Shown: positions 31,122 through 39,079, counted from the first letter of the stretch. The stretch: DNA of 45,382 nt from DAIMZM01 sp036733985 (GCA_036733985.1 DAIMZM010000006.1:1-45382); one strand, 5' to 3'. Translations and numbers: made by a program. Notes: a model not told the origin generated them from the letters alone.

Positions 31122-33584
31122 TTAAATAAACAGGTTCACATTGGCTTCTTCCGCATCCCCCAGATAAGCGCCGACGCCGCCCAGCTCCACCCCGTCGATC
31201 AGCTCTTCCCGGCGGATGCCCATCACATCCATGCTCATGGTGCAGGCCACGATTTTTACCCCGTTTTTCATGGCCTTTTGCATTAATTCCTCCAGGGAAT
31301 CCACGTTTTTGTCGTTCATGATCATTTTCATCATTTTTGTGCCCATCCCCGCCATATTCATCCGGGACAGGCCCAGCTTTTTGCTGCCCCGGGGCAGCAT
31401 AGCCCCGAACATGGCTTCCATAAAAGGCTTTTTGATCCCCGGCTTTTCCGCCTTCCGGAGGGCGGTCAGGCCCCAGAAGGTGAAGAACATGGTCACCGGC
31501 CTGCCCATGGCTGCCGCGCCATTGGCAATGATAAAGCCGGCCAGCACCTTATCCAAATCCCCGGAAAAGACAATGATGGTCTTGCCTTCCGGGCCGTCCT
31601 TGACAGCCGGGGTGCCGGCGGCCGCGCCGCCTTTCCTGATCAGAGCCACATAGTCGCTGCCCTGGCGCTCATTGGCCAGCAGGGTATTGCCGGTGCGCTT
31701 CGTCCAGGCAACGATATCCCGGCTAAACCCCGGGTCGGAAGCGGAAACTTCCATCAGCTCCCCCTCCCGCATCCCCTGCATCGTCTCGAAAACCTTCATC
31801 AGGGGGCCGGGGCACTGCATACCGCTGCAATCCAGGCGCAGGGAAACAGCAGCGGTTCCGGCAGTCTCGCTATGGCCGCTGTCGCTGATCGCCGCTTCCG
31901 CCGCCTGGGGCAGATCCACCTGATAATGGGTGGATTGGTAGAAGCGGGTACCCGCGGGATAAAGCAGCACCCGGCCGAAGCCCTGCTGCATCAGGAGGCG
32001 GGCAGCGTTATAGGAGCGGACGCCGATGGCGCAAAAGGTGATGATCTCCCGGTCTTTGTAGGGTTCCAGTTCAGCCAGGCGGGCCCGGAGCTGGCCCAGG
32101 GGAATATGCACCGCCCCGGGCAGGGTGAAGGCCAGCAGCTCCGCCTCCTCCCGCACATCCAGCAGCACCGCGTTGGGCTTTTTCTCCAGGGCGTCCCAAT
32201 CGCAGAATTTCACCAGGCCGTTTAACACGTTCTCCGCCACAAAGCCGGCCATATTCACCGGATCCTTGGCAGAGGAATAAGGCGGCGCATAAGCCAGCTC
32301 CAGCTGCTGCAGGTCTGAAACGCCGCCGCCTAAGCGGATGGTCACGGCAATGGTATCGATACGCTTGTCCACCCCGTCCCGCCCCACGATCTGCGCGCCG
32401 AAAATCCGGGCGCCGTCCAGGGAATAGAGCAGCTTCAGGGTGAGGGGGGTTGCGCCGGGATAATAGCCCGCATGGGAATTCTGGGTGATGATCAGGCTTT
32501 CATAATCCTTGCCCCGCTCTAAGCCCTGCTTGATCAGGGTCTTTTCATTGACCCCGGTGCTGGCGGCGGTCAGGTCAAAGACTTTGGCCACGGCGGTGCC
32601 CTGGGTGCCGGCATAACGCCGGTTGCCGCCAACGATATTATCCGCGGCAATACGCCCCTGCTTATTGGCGGGGCCGGCCAAGGGGATCATAGTTTCGTTG
32701 CGGAAGATAAAATCTTCCACCTGTATCACATCGCCCACCGCGTAAATATGCGGATCCGAGGTGCGCAAATACTCATCCACCACAATGCCGCCCCGGGCAT
32801 TGGTTTTCAGACCGGCAGCCTTGGCCAGCTCGCCGTTGGGCCGGACGCCGATGGCCAGGATCACCAGCTGGGCGCTGATCTCCTTGCCGCTGGCCAGGGT
32901 GATCCTGATTCCGTCCCCCTGTTCGGCAAAGGCGGCCACGCCGTCCCCCAGATGCAGGTCCACGCCGTTTTGGCCAAGATGCTCATGAAGCAGCTGGGCC
33001 ATTTCAAAATCCAAAGGCGCCATTACCTGATCCAGCATTTCGATGAGGGAAACCGCCAACCCGGCATGGCGCAGGTTTTCCGCCATTTCCAGGCCGATGA
33101 AGCCGCCGCCGATCACCGCCGCGCTGGTCAGCCCCTGCTCTTGTACCAGGCCGCGGATGCGGTCCGTATCCGGCACAGTCCACAGGGTCTGGATCCGGGG
33201 GGAATCAATGCCGGGAATCGGCGGCCTTAAGGGGGAAGAGCCGGTGGAAAGCACCAGGGTATCATAGCTTTGGCTATAGGTTTCCCCGCTGTCCAGCCGC
33301 TGGACGGTCACGGTTTTATTGGCCGGGTCAATGGCGGCGACCCGGTTGTTCACCCGCACATCCACGCCGTATTTGCGGGACATGGCTTCCGGCGTCTGCA
33401 GCAGCAGGGTCCGGCGGGATTTGATCACATCCCCCACATGATAAGGCAGGCCGCAATTGGCATAGGAAATATACTCGCCCTGCTCCAGCAGGATGATTTC
33501 CGCGTCTTCATCCAGCCTTCTTAAACGCGCCGCGCAGCTGGCCCCGCCGGCCACGCCGCCCACGATAACCACCTTTCTGCTCAT
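31122..33584 (-). CDS. CoA-disulfide reductase-rhodanese-TusA-DsrE four-domain fusion
   Basis: This 820-residue protein joins four sulfur-handling units. Residues 1-450 form an FAD/NAD(P)H oxidoreductase of the CoA-disulfide/persulfide reductase type (GGVAGGASCAAR; single active cysteine C44 in SYANCGLPY). Residues ~460-555 are a rhodanese domain with C518 in FCAIGVRS. Residues ~580-655 are a TusA domain with C591 in MQCPGPL. Residues ~665-820 are a DsrE-like domain (MFFTFWGL, C781 in VACTMSMD). The cysteines would form a relay for persulfide sulfur, with reduction to sulfide or CoA persulfide cleavage at the flavin. No signal peptide or membrane helix is seen, so it is cytoplasmic. Transcription is probably driven by the Crp/Fnr protein at 35207 through the site at 33638. 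The reductase's true substrate is unproven. Confidence 0.87.
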   Translation of the reverse strand: MSRKVVIVGGVAGGASCAARLRRLDEDAEIILLEQGEYISYANCGLPYHVGDVIKSRRTLLLQTPEAMSRKYGVDVRVNNRVAAIDPANKTVTVQRLDSGETYSQSYDTLVLSTGSSPLRPPIPGIDSPRIQTLWTVPDTDRIRGLVQEQGLTSAAVIGGGFIGLEMAENLRHAGLAVSLIEMLDQVMAPLDFEMAQLLHEHLGQNGVDLHLGDGVAAFAEQGDGIRITLASGKEISAQLVILAIGVRPNGELAKAAGLKTNARGGIVVDEYLRTSDPHIYAVGDVIQVEDFIFRNETMIPLAGPANKQGRIAADNIVGGNRRYAGTQGTAVAKVFDLTAASTGVNEKTLIKQGLERGKDYESLIITQNSHAGYYPGATPLTLKLLYSLDGARIFGAQIVGRDGVDKRIDTIAVTIRLGGGVSDLQQLELAYAPPYSSAKDPVNMAGFVAENVLNGLVKFCDWDALEKKPNAVLLDVREEAELLAFTLPGAVHIPLGQLRARLAELEPYKDREIITFCAIGVRSYNAARLLMQQGFGRVLLYPAGTRFYQSTHYQVDLPQAAEAAISDSGHSETAGTAAVSLRLDCSGMQCPGPLMKVFETMQGMREGELMEVSASDPGFSRDIVAWTKRTGNTLLANERQGSDYVALIRKGGAAAGTPAVKDGPEGKTIIVFSGDLDKVLAGFIIANGAAAMGRPVTMFFTFWGLTALRKAEKPGIKKPFMEAMFGAMLPRGSKKLGLSRMNMAGMGTKMMKMIMNDKNVDSLEELMQKAMKNGVKIVACTMSMDVMGIRREELIDGVELGGVGAYLGDAEEANVNLFI

Positions 33585-33611
33585 AGGTATTCCTCCTCTT
33601 TTATTAGGGAT

Positions 33612-33653
33612 ATTATAGCCGGATCAGGGCTGGAATACCGTAACTTTATCACA
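33612..33653 (-). promoter_or_regulatory. Crp/Fnr-type activator site and -10 box of the oxidoreductase fusion gene
   Basis: On the minus strand AATGTGATAAAGTTACGG (covering 33638-33653 and two bases beyond) lies 20 bases upstream of a perfect TATAAT (33612-33617). The centre is near -41, the class II activator position, and the -35 hexamer is poor. The same motif at the same spacing stands before trxA. Confidence 0.65.
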
Positions 33654-33684
33654 TTATGGCCAAGCTTGCCAATAAAAAACTCGC

Positions 33685-33735
33685 AACAGAAAAGGCTTCC
33701 GGCGGGGAGGTCCTGTGCCGGAAGCCTTTTCTGTT
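33685..33735 (-). terminator. Terminator of the mrp-NifX-like operon
   Basis: A perfect 19-bp stem (33685-33703 with 33717-33735, 13-base loop). On the minus strand it is followed by GTTTTTTATT. It lies 49 bases after the stop of the NifX-like gene. Confidence 0.85.
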
Positions 33736-33783
33736 CATCTGTATGCCAGGGATTGCCTTTACGGGAAAAGACCCGTTCCCTGC

Positions 33784-34176
33784 TTAATCGCAGCTATGCT
33801 CGGCGCAGCCGTGATGACCGCATTCGCCGTCATGATGCTGGCCGTGATGGTCGCAGCAAGCCTCCGGGTCAAAGCTGAGCCTGCCTTTCAGCAAGTCCTC
33901 TACCGCCTGGTCCGCGCTGCCGCCGGCGCCCCCGTAAAGCTTGATGCCGGCTTCAGTCAAAGCCCGCCGGGCGCCGGCGCCGATACCGCCACAGATCAGG
34001 GTATCCACATCGATCTTTTTCAGGATATCCGCCAGGGCGCCATGGCCGCTGCCATTGGTGTTCACCACATAGGTGGTGCCGATATTGCCATTCTCCACAT
34101 CATAGATCTTAAAGCGCTCGGTATGGCCGAAATGCTGAAAGACCTGGCCGTCCTCATAAGTTACCGCTATCCGCAT
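33784..34176 (-). CDS. NifX/NifB-C-like (dinitrogenase FeMo-cofactor biosynthesis domain) protein with His/Cys tail
   Basis: This 130-residue protein has the NifX/NafY-type fold (MRIAVTYEDGQVFQHFGHTE, CGGIGAGARRALTEAGIKLY) found in many small anaerobe proteins that handle Fe-S or Mo-Fe cofactors outside nitrogen fixation. After residue 105 it carries a metal-binding tail with five cysteines and seven histidines in 23 residues. It begins directly after the mrp stop, so the two are cotranscribed. There are no nif structural genes in the window, so a role in iron-sulfur or metal trafficking with Mrp is more likely than nitrogenase assembly. The metal is unknown. Confidence 0.8.
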   Translation of the reverse strand: MRIAVTYEDGQVFQHFGHTERFKIYDVENGNIGTTYVVNTNGSGHGALADILKKIDVDTLICGGIGAGARRALTEAGIKLYGGAGGSADQAVEDLLKGRLSFDPEACCDHHGQHHDGECGHHGCAEHSCD

Positions 34177-35016
34177 TTATTTTCCCTCCTCGCTGATCAG
34201 CCTATCCACGATAGCGTCCAGGCTATTGCTGGTCACTGTTTCGATTTTGCCCTGGTCCACGGCTTCGGCCAGCCGGGGATCAATGGGGATGGCGCACAGG
34301 GTTGTGATCCCATGCTTTTCGCCGATTTCCTTCAGCTGGCTTTTGCCGAAAACGGCATGGGGCTTGCCGCAATCCGGGCAGGTAAAATAGCTCATGTTTT
34401 CCACCAGGGCCAGCACGGGGATATGCATCATCGTCGCCATCCGAAGGGCCTTTTCCACGATCATCCCCACCAATTCCTGGGGAGAAGCCACCACGATCAC
34501 CCCGTCCACCGGCAGGGATTGGAAAACCGTTAAAGGCACGTCGCCGGTACCGGGGGGCATATCCACGAACAGATAATCCACAGCGCCCCAGACCACATCG
34601 GTCCAGAATTGCTTCACCGTCCCGGCGATCAGGGGACCCCGCCACACCACCGGATCCGTATCCTGCTCCAGCAACAAATTCAAAGACATCACCTTGACCC
34701 GGCCTTTGCTTTCCACCGGCAGCAGGCCCAGTTCATTGCTGAGGGCTTTATGGGCCAGGCCAAAGGCCTTGGGAATGGAAGGGCCGGTCACATCCGCGTC
34801 CAAAATCGCGGTTTGGTAGCCTTCCCGGCTCATCCGCGCCGCCAACAAAGCGGTGACCAGGCTTTTACCCACCCCGCCTTTGCCGCTGACCACGGCGATC
34901 ACCTTCCCGACCTGAGAATGGGGGTTCGGCTGGGCCCGGAAATCCTGGGGACAAGCCGCCCCGGCTTTGTCCTGCTCCGGGCAGGACTGACAATCATGGC
35001 TGCATGCTTCGCTCAT
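34177..35016 (-). CDS. mrp: Mrp/NBP35-family iron-sulfur carrier ATPase
   Basis: This 279-residue deviant Walker P-loop ATPase has SGKGGVGKS (44-52), DADVTGPSIP and DMPPGTGD, with the CPDC pair (C213, C216) that binds a bridging [4Fe-4S] cluster at the dimer interface. The N terminus adds a cysteine cluster (C5, C9, C12, C22) like that of NBP35-type proteins. The family delivers Fe-S clusters to apo-proteins, of which the neighbouring hydrogenase region offers many. A consensus promoter lies upstream, divergent from the Crp/Fnr gene. Confidence 0.88.
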   Translation of the reverse strand: MSEACSHDCQSCPEQDKAGAACPQDFRAQPNPHSQVGKVIAVVSGKGGVGKSLVTALLAARMSREGYQTAILDADVTGPSIPKAFGLAHKALSNELGLLPVESKGRVKVMSLNLLLEQDTDPVVWRGPLIAGTVKQFWTDVVWGAVDYLFVDMPPGTGDVPLTVFQSLPVDGVIVVASPQELVGMIVEKALRMATMMHIPVLALVENMSYFTCPDCGKPHAVFGKSQLKEIGEKHGITTLCAIPIDPRLAEAVDQGKIETVTSNSLDAIVDRLISEEGK

Positions 35017-35056
35017 TCTTTTTCATCTCCGTTATGACTGATATATGGCAATTACT

Positions 35057-35084
35057 ATTATACCCGGTTTTGGTCATATGTCAA
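35057..35084 (-). promoter_or_regulatory. Consensus sigma-A promoter of the mrp operon
   Basis: TTGACA (35079-35084) and TATAAT (35057-35062) on the minus strand, both perfect, with a 16-base spacer. The Crp/Fnr-type motif seen before trxA and the fusion gene is not present here, so the operon is probably constitutive. Confidence 0.75.
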
Positions 35085-35149
35085 TAATATCGGCAAATTT
35101 TTTCCTGACCCAGGGGAAAACCCCGGCTGCTGGGCCAAGGGAAAAACGA

Positions 35150-35179
35150 TTGACGAAGCCCGGCTTAAAGCGATAGAAT
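35150..35179 (+). promoter_or_regulatory. Sigma-A promoter of the Crp/Fnr gene
   Basis: TTGACG (35150-35155), an 18-base spacer and TAGAAT (35174-35179). Upstream, GGGGAAAACCCC (35113-35124) is a short perfect palindrome that could be a control site. Confidence 0.6.
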
Positions 35180-35206
35180 AGAAGTCAGGATTGAAGGAGG
35201 GATACC

Positions 35207-35863
35207 ATGGGCATTGCCGATTATTTCCCCATCTGGGATAAGCTGAACCAACAGGAGCGGGCCGTGCTGGAGCGGGCCGCCTCCCCCCGCACCGCGCCCC
35301 AGGGGCTGCTGCTGCATAATGGCTCCGCGGACTGCGTGGGTTTGTTCCTGATCCGCTCCGGACAGCTCCGCGCCTATATTTTATCTGACGAAGGCAAGGA
35401 AATTACCTTGTACCGCCTGTTCGAGCGGGATATTTGCCTGTTTTCCGCCCACTGCATCATGTCCAGCATCCAGTTTGACGTGACCATTGAGGCGGAAAAA
35501 GATTCGGAGCTGTGGGTTATCCCCACGGAGATTTACCGGAAGCTGATGGACAGCTCGGTAACGGTGGCCAATTACACCAATGAGATCATGGCCTCCCGCT
35601 TCTCCGATGTGATGTGGCTGATCGAACAAATCATGTGGAAAAGCTTTGACCAGCGCCTGGCAGGCTTTTTGCTGGAGGAAAGCAGCCTGGAACAAACAAA
35701 CGCCCTGAAAACCACCCATGAAAAAATCGCCAACCATTTGGGCACCGCCAGAGAGGTGGTTACCCGCATGCTCCGCTATTTCCAAGCCGAAGGCCTGGTG
35801 GAGCTGTCCCGGGGCGGCATCCGCCTGCTGGACCTGAAACGGCTGCGAGCCCTGGCCGGGTAA
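35207..35863 (+). CDS. Crp/Fnr-family transcriptional regulator
   Basis: This 218-residue protein has an N-terminal cyclic-nucleotide-binding-type sensor domain (1-120), a dimer helix and a C-terminal winged helix. The recognition helix TAREVVTRML has R182, E183 and R187 in the positions used by E. coli CRP to read GTGA. Three cysteines (C43, C77, C83; DICLFSAHC) lie in the sensor; there is no N-terminal four-cysteine Fe-S motif as in FNR, so thiol, sulfur or heme-type sensing is more likely than an oxygen-labile cluster. It sits between the two genes that carry TGTGA sites and probably activates them. GGAGG precedes the ATG. Confidence 0.87.
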   Translation: MGIADYFPIWDKLNQQERAVLERAASPRTAPQGLLLHNGSADCVGLFLIRSGQLRAYILSDEGKEITLYRLFERDICLFSAHCIMSSIQFDVTIEAEKDSELWVIPTEIYRKLMDSSVTVANYTNEIMASRFSDVMWLIEQIMWKSFDQRLAGFLLEESSLEQTNALKTTHEKIANHLGTAREVVTRMLRYFQAEGLVELSRGGIRLLDLKRLRALAG

Positions 35864-35887
35864 GGGTAAACCACAGCCTTTTGTAAA

Positions 35888-36060
35888 CCTTTCTTTTCTT
35901 ATAAGAAAAGAAACAAAAGAATTTTAAACTTAGACAAAGTTAGGTTGAGCTGCTATCATATTTAAAAAAGTTGGAATAATAAACCTGCGATTTTAATTTG
36001 AAGCAAAAGCCGACGGCCATTTAAAATTTTCTTGGTTCTTCTTTTTCAAAAGAAGAACGG
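35888..36060. repeat. MITE-like element with palindromic terminal inverted repeats
   Basis: The first 41 bases (35888-35928) match the reverse complement of the last 41 (36020-36060) at about 31 positions. Each end is itself a palindrome: 35890-35913 is a perfect 24-base one, and 36035-36045 pairs with 36048-36058. The 90-base middle has no open frame. It fills the gap between the Crp/Fnr gene and the trxA terminator. No target duplication is obvious. Confidence 0.65.
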
Positions 36061-36080
36061 TTTTAAGCTTTAATAAAATC

Positions 36081-36116
36081 AAAGAGAACCGTCCGCTAAT
36101 GCGGACGGTTCTCTTT
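36081..36116 (-). terminator. Terminator of trxA
   Basis: A perfect 16-bp stem (36081-36096 with 36101-36116, loop TAAT), 15 bases after the trxA stop on the minus strand and followed there by GATTTTATT. Confidence 0.8.
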
Positions 36117-36131
36117 ACAGCAAATATAGGC

Positions 36132-36437
36132 TTAGAGCATGGAGACGATCTGGGCTTTGGGCCGGGCGCCGATGGCTTGGTTAACCACTTTGCCCTCTTT
36201 CATCACCATCAGGGTGGGGATGCTCATGACGTTGAAAGCTGCCGCCAGCTCCTGCTGCTCGTCAATATTGATTTTACAGACTTTCACGTCCGGCTTTTCC
36301 TTGGCGATTTCATCCACGATGGGGGAAACCATGCGGCAGGGGCCGCACCAGCTGGCCCAGAAATCCAGCAGCACCGGCTGGGCGCTTTCCAGAACCTCTT
36401 TCTGGAAATTATCTTTCGTTATCGTAATGGTAGACAT
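36132..36437 (-). CDS. trxA: Thioredoxin
   Basis: This 101-residue thioredoxin has the active site WASWCGPC with C31 and C34, and the cis-proline loop SIPTLMVMK. It reduces protein disulfides in the cytoplasm. I chose the ATG at 36437 (MSTITITKDN), eight bases after GGAG; a GTG nine bases earlier overlaps that site. It is a single-gene unit with its own promoter and terminator. It may serve as reductant for the persulfide-handling fusion protein, whose promoter shares the same activator site. Confidence 0.95.
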   Translation of the reverse strand: MSTITITKDNFQKEVLESAQPVLLDFWASWCGPCRMVSPIVDEIAKEKPDVKVCKINIDEQQELAAAFNVMSIPTLMVMKEGKVVNQAIGARPKAQIVSML

Positions 36438-36464
36438 GGTCGCCACTCCTTTAGTTTTTTCTTT

Positions 36465-36506
36465 ATTCTAGCGCAAAGCCCGGCGTTTATCCGTGACAAA
36501 ATCACA
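36465..36506 (-). promoter_or_regulatory. Crp/Fnr-type activator site and -10 box of trxA
   Basis: On the minus strand AATGTGATTTTGTCACGG lies 20 bases upstream of TAGAAT (36465-36470). The core GTGA-N5-TCAC is symmetric. Sequence and spacing match the site before the oxidoreductase fusion gene, and the -35 hexamer is again poor. Confidence 0.65.
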
Positions 36507-36550
36507 TTTTCGGAAAACTGCTCTGAGCCGCGGGCTGCCGGTAAAAGGAG

Positions 36551-36574
36551 GCGGACGGTATAAATACCGTCCGC
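36551..36574 (-). terminator. Terminator of the liv operon
   Basis: GCGGACGGTAT and ATACCGTCCGC form an 11-bp stem 45 bases after the livF stop. The tail on the minus strand is CTCCTTTTACC, a modest U-tract. Confidence 0.6.
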
Positions 36575-36619
36575 AAAAGGAGAGAGAAAGATGAAGAAGA
36601 CCTGTTGATTTATTGGGCT

Positions 36620-37321
36620 TTACATACCCATATAAGCTTTTTTGACGATTTCGCTTTGCAGCAGTTCCTGGCCGCTGCCGGTGATGACCATGCGCCCGTT
36701 TTGGATCACATAACCCCGGTCGGCGATCTCCAGCGCTTCCTGAACCTTTTGTTCCACCAGCAGGATGGTGACGGACTCGCTGACCAGCTTTAGGGTATCC
36801 ATAACCTTTTCCACCAGCACCGGCGCCAGCCCCAGGGACATCTCATCCACCAGCAGCAGCTTGGGCCGGGACATCAGGCCCCGGGCGATGGCCATCATCT
36901 GCTGCTCGCCGCCGGACAGGGTCTCCGCCTTTTGCTCCTGGCGGCTTTCCAGGATGGGAAACAGCTCAAACATTTCCTTCAGGGATTTGGCCTTTTCCGC
37001 CTCGGATTTGACGATGAAAGCGCCCATCATCAGGTTTTCCCGCACGGAAAGCTTGCCGAAGACCTGGCGGCCCTCAGGCACATGGGCAATGCCCCGCTCC
37101 ACGATTTTATGGGCCGGCAGCTTATCGATGCGTTCGCCCATAAATTCGATCTCGCCGGAAAAAGGCGTGACAATGCCGGAAATGGTCTTCATCAGCGTGG
37201 ATTTGCCCGCGCCGTTTGAGCCCACAATGGAAACGACCTCGCCTTCTTTGACTTCGCAGGAAAAATCGAACAAAACCGGGACATTGCCGTAGCCGGCATT
37301 AATGTTTTTGACTTTTAGCAT
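36620..37321 (-). CDS. livF: Branched-chain amino acid-type ABC transporter ATPase LivF
   Basis: This 233-residue ATPase has Walker A GSNGAGKST (34-42), the LivF-typical HVPEGRQVFGKLSV, signature LSGGEQQMMAIARGL and Walker B LLLVDEMSLGLAP. It pairs with LivG to power uptake of a hydrophobic amino acid or related compound. It is the last gene of livJ-H-M-G-F, and its start overlaps the end of livG by 23 bases. Confidence 0.95.
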   Translation of the reverse strand: MLKVKNINAGYGNVPVLFDFSCEVKEGEVVSIVGSNGAGKSTLMKTISGIVTPFSGEIEFMGERIDKLPAHKIVERGIAHVPEGRQVFGKLSVRENLMMGAFIVKSEAEKAKSLKEMFELFPILESRQEQKAETLSGGEQQMMAIARGLMSRPKLLLVDEMSLGLAPVLVEKVMDTLKLVSESVTILLVEQKVQEALEIADRGYVIQNGRMVITGSGQELLQSEIVKKAYMGM

Positions 37322-38054
37322 GATATTTTTCTCCCAGATAGGCTTTAATGACGTCCTCGTTGTCGGCGATCTCCTGGGGTTTGCCTTCCGCGATCTTTTT
37401 GCCCGCGTTCAGCACCACGATCTTATCAGAGATGGGCATAATGGCTTCCATGATGTGTTCCACGATCAGCAGGGTCAGGCCCTGTTGCCGCAGTTCCACC
37501 ACCAGGTTCATCACATCCTTGATCTCCGTCTGGTTCAGGCCGGCCATACATTCGTCCAGCATCAGGATGCGGGGCTTGGTGGCCAGGGCCCGGGCGATCT
37601 CCACCCGTTTCCGGTCCACAATGGTCAGGTTGCGGCCCAGGATATCCTTTTTCCGGGTCAGACCGGTCATTTCCAGGATGCGGCGGACTTCCTGCTGGGC
37701 GTCTTTGGTGCGCTTCACATGCAGGAAGGAGCCGGTCATCACATTCTGCTCCACCGTCATCTCATTTAAGGTCTTGACGATCTGGAAGGTACGGGTAATG
37801 CCCATATTGCAGATCTGATAAGAGGGCATGCCGGTAATATCCCGGCTCTCGTTATTGGGCAGGTAATAGGTGACCTGGCCGGCGGTGGGCGCGTAAAAAC
37901 CGGTGATGCAGTTGAAGAGGGTGGTTTTGCCCGCGCCGTTAGGGCCGATCAAGCTGACAATTTCCTGCTGGTTAATGGTGAAGCTGACGTTTTCATTGGC
38001 CACCAGCTCGCCGAATTTCATGGTCACATTGCTGATATCCAGAATAGCGCTCAC
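37299..38054 (-). CDS. livG: Branched-chain amino acid-type ABC transporter ATPase LivG
   Basis: This 251-residue ATPase has Walker A GPNGAGKTT and the LivG-typical GITRTFQIVK. The ABC signature region reads NLTIVDRKRVEIARALATKP instead of the usual L(S/A)YGQQRRLEIARAL, so the glycine of the signature is missing, and Walker B ends DEC rather than DEP. Similar loosened signatures occur in some LivG proteins, with LivF supplying the canonical one. It overlaps livM by ATGA. Confidence 0.92.
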   Translation of the reverse strand: MSAILDISNVTMKFGELVANENVSFTINQQEIVSLIGPNGAGKTTLFNCITGFYAPTAGQVTYYLPNNESRDITGMPSYQICNMGITRTFQIVKTLNEMTVEQNVMTGSFLHVKRTKDAQQEVRRILEMTGLTRKKDILGRNLTIVDRKRVEIARALATKPRILMLDECMAGLNQTEIKDVMNLVVELRQQGLTLLIVEHIMEAIMPISDKIVVLNAGKKIAEGKPQEIADNEDVIKAYLGEKYHAKSQKH

Positions 38055-39079
38055 TCGGCCTCACCTCCGCTCGTTGCCAACCCGGCCTGTTCCATTTTGC
38101 GTTTGCGCCGGCGGTTGACGATATCCTCGAAAATACCCCCAATACCCCTGGGCTGGTAACAGACCACGAATACCAGCAAAACGCCGAAGATGATCAGGTT
38201 GATGCCGGAGGTGGTGCCGCTCATGGCCCGGCGCATTACCAGCTCCAGGCCATAATAGATGATGGAGCCGATAATGGGGCCGTAAACATTGCCGATGCCG
38301 CCCAGCACCGTGACCAGCACGAAGATCATGGAAATATTCAGGGCAAAGACGGAGCTGTCTATATATTTGAAGAACTGGACATAAAAGCCGCCGCCGATGG
38401 CCGCGATAAAGGCGGAGATCATCATGGCGTAGACCTTATACTTCTGGGGATTGATGCCGATGGATTCCGCCACCTCATGGCTTTCCCGGATGGCTTTCCA
38501 GTAGAAGCCCATCTTGGAATTTTCCAGCCAGCGGCAGACGATGAAAATGGCCACGAACACGCCTAAGGTGACAAACAGGAAAGGCAGGCGGTTCCGCACA
38601 TCCATGGCCAGCCACAGCAGCTTGTTTTCCGGGCGGAAGATCAGCTTGATGCCGTCGCCGGAGCCCACATAGGACCAGACGCTGAAAATGGTGCGGAGGA
38701 TTTCGCAAACCGCCAGGGTAGCGATGGCGAAATAATGGCCCTTCAGCTTGAACAGCTTATAATTGATCACAAAGGCCAGCAAGGTGGCAATAGCCGCGCC
38801 CACCAGCATGCCGATCCAGGGAATCACATCATAGTAATTGCCCAGCACCGCCACGGTATAGGCGCCGATGCCGAAATAGGCGGCATGGCCGAAGCTGGTC
38901 TGGCCGGTGAAACCGGAAATCAGATTCCAGCCCTCCCCCACCATGGAGTAAATCAGGATATAGATGATGATATTATGCACGTCGGCATTGCCGCCCACAG
39001 CGAAGGGAATCATCACCAGCGCCGCCAGGAGCAGGAAGCCAAACAGATTGGCTCTGATCAAATTTTTCACTTTTACCAT
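38051..39079 (-). CDS. livM: Branched-chain amino acid-type ABC transporter permease LivM
   Basis: This 342-residue permease has ~9-10 membrane helices. The segment WNLISGFTGQTSFGHAAYFG near residue 55 and GHYFAIATLAVCEILR are LivM hallmarks; GGIGNVYGPIIGS near the C terminus is the coupling region to the ATPases. It forms the heteromeric channel with LivH, overlapping it by seven bases. A short basic tail (NRRRKRKMEQ) ends the protein. Confidence 0.94.
   Translation of the reverse strand: MVKVKNLIRANLFGFLLLAALVMIPFAVGGNADVHNIIIYILIYSMVGEGWNLISGFTGQTSFGHAAYFGIGAYTVAVLGNYYDVIPWIGMLVGAAIATLLAFVINYKLFKLKGHYFAIATLAVCEILRTIFSVWSYVGSGDGIKLIFRPENKLLWLAMDVRNRLPFLFVTLGVFVAIFIVCRWLENSKMGFYWKAIRESHEVAESIGINPQKYKVYAMMISAFIAAIGGGFYVQFFKYIDSSVFALNISMIFVLVTVLGGIGNVYGPIIGSIIYYGLELVMRRAMSGTTSGINLIIFGVLLVFVVCYQPRGIGGIFEDIVNRRRKRKMEQAGLATSGGEAE

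Noticed and set aside
33784..34176. Nitrogen fixation locus
   Set aside because: Only a NifX-like domain protein is present; no nifH, D, K, E, N or B genes are in the window, and such small proteins are widespread outside nif clusters.
36591..36608. Five-codon frame MKKTC with an AAAGGAG ribosome site
   Set aside because: Too short and on the strand opposite livF just before its stop; the purine-rich run is probably chance or part of the terminator flank.
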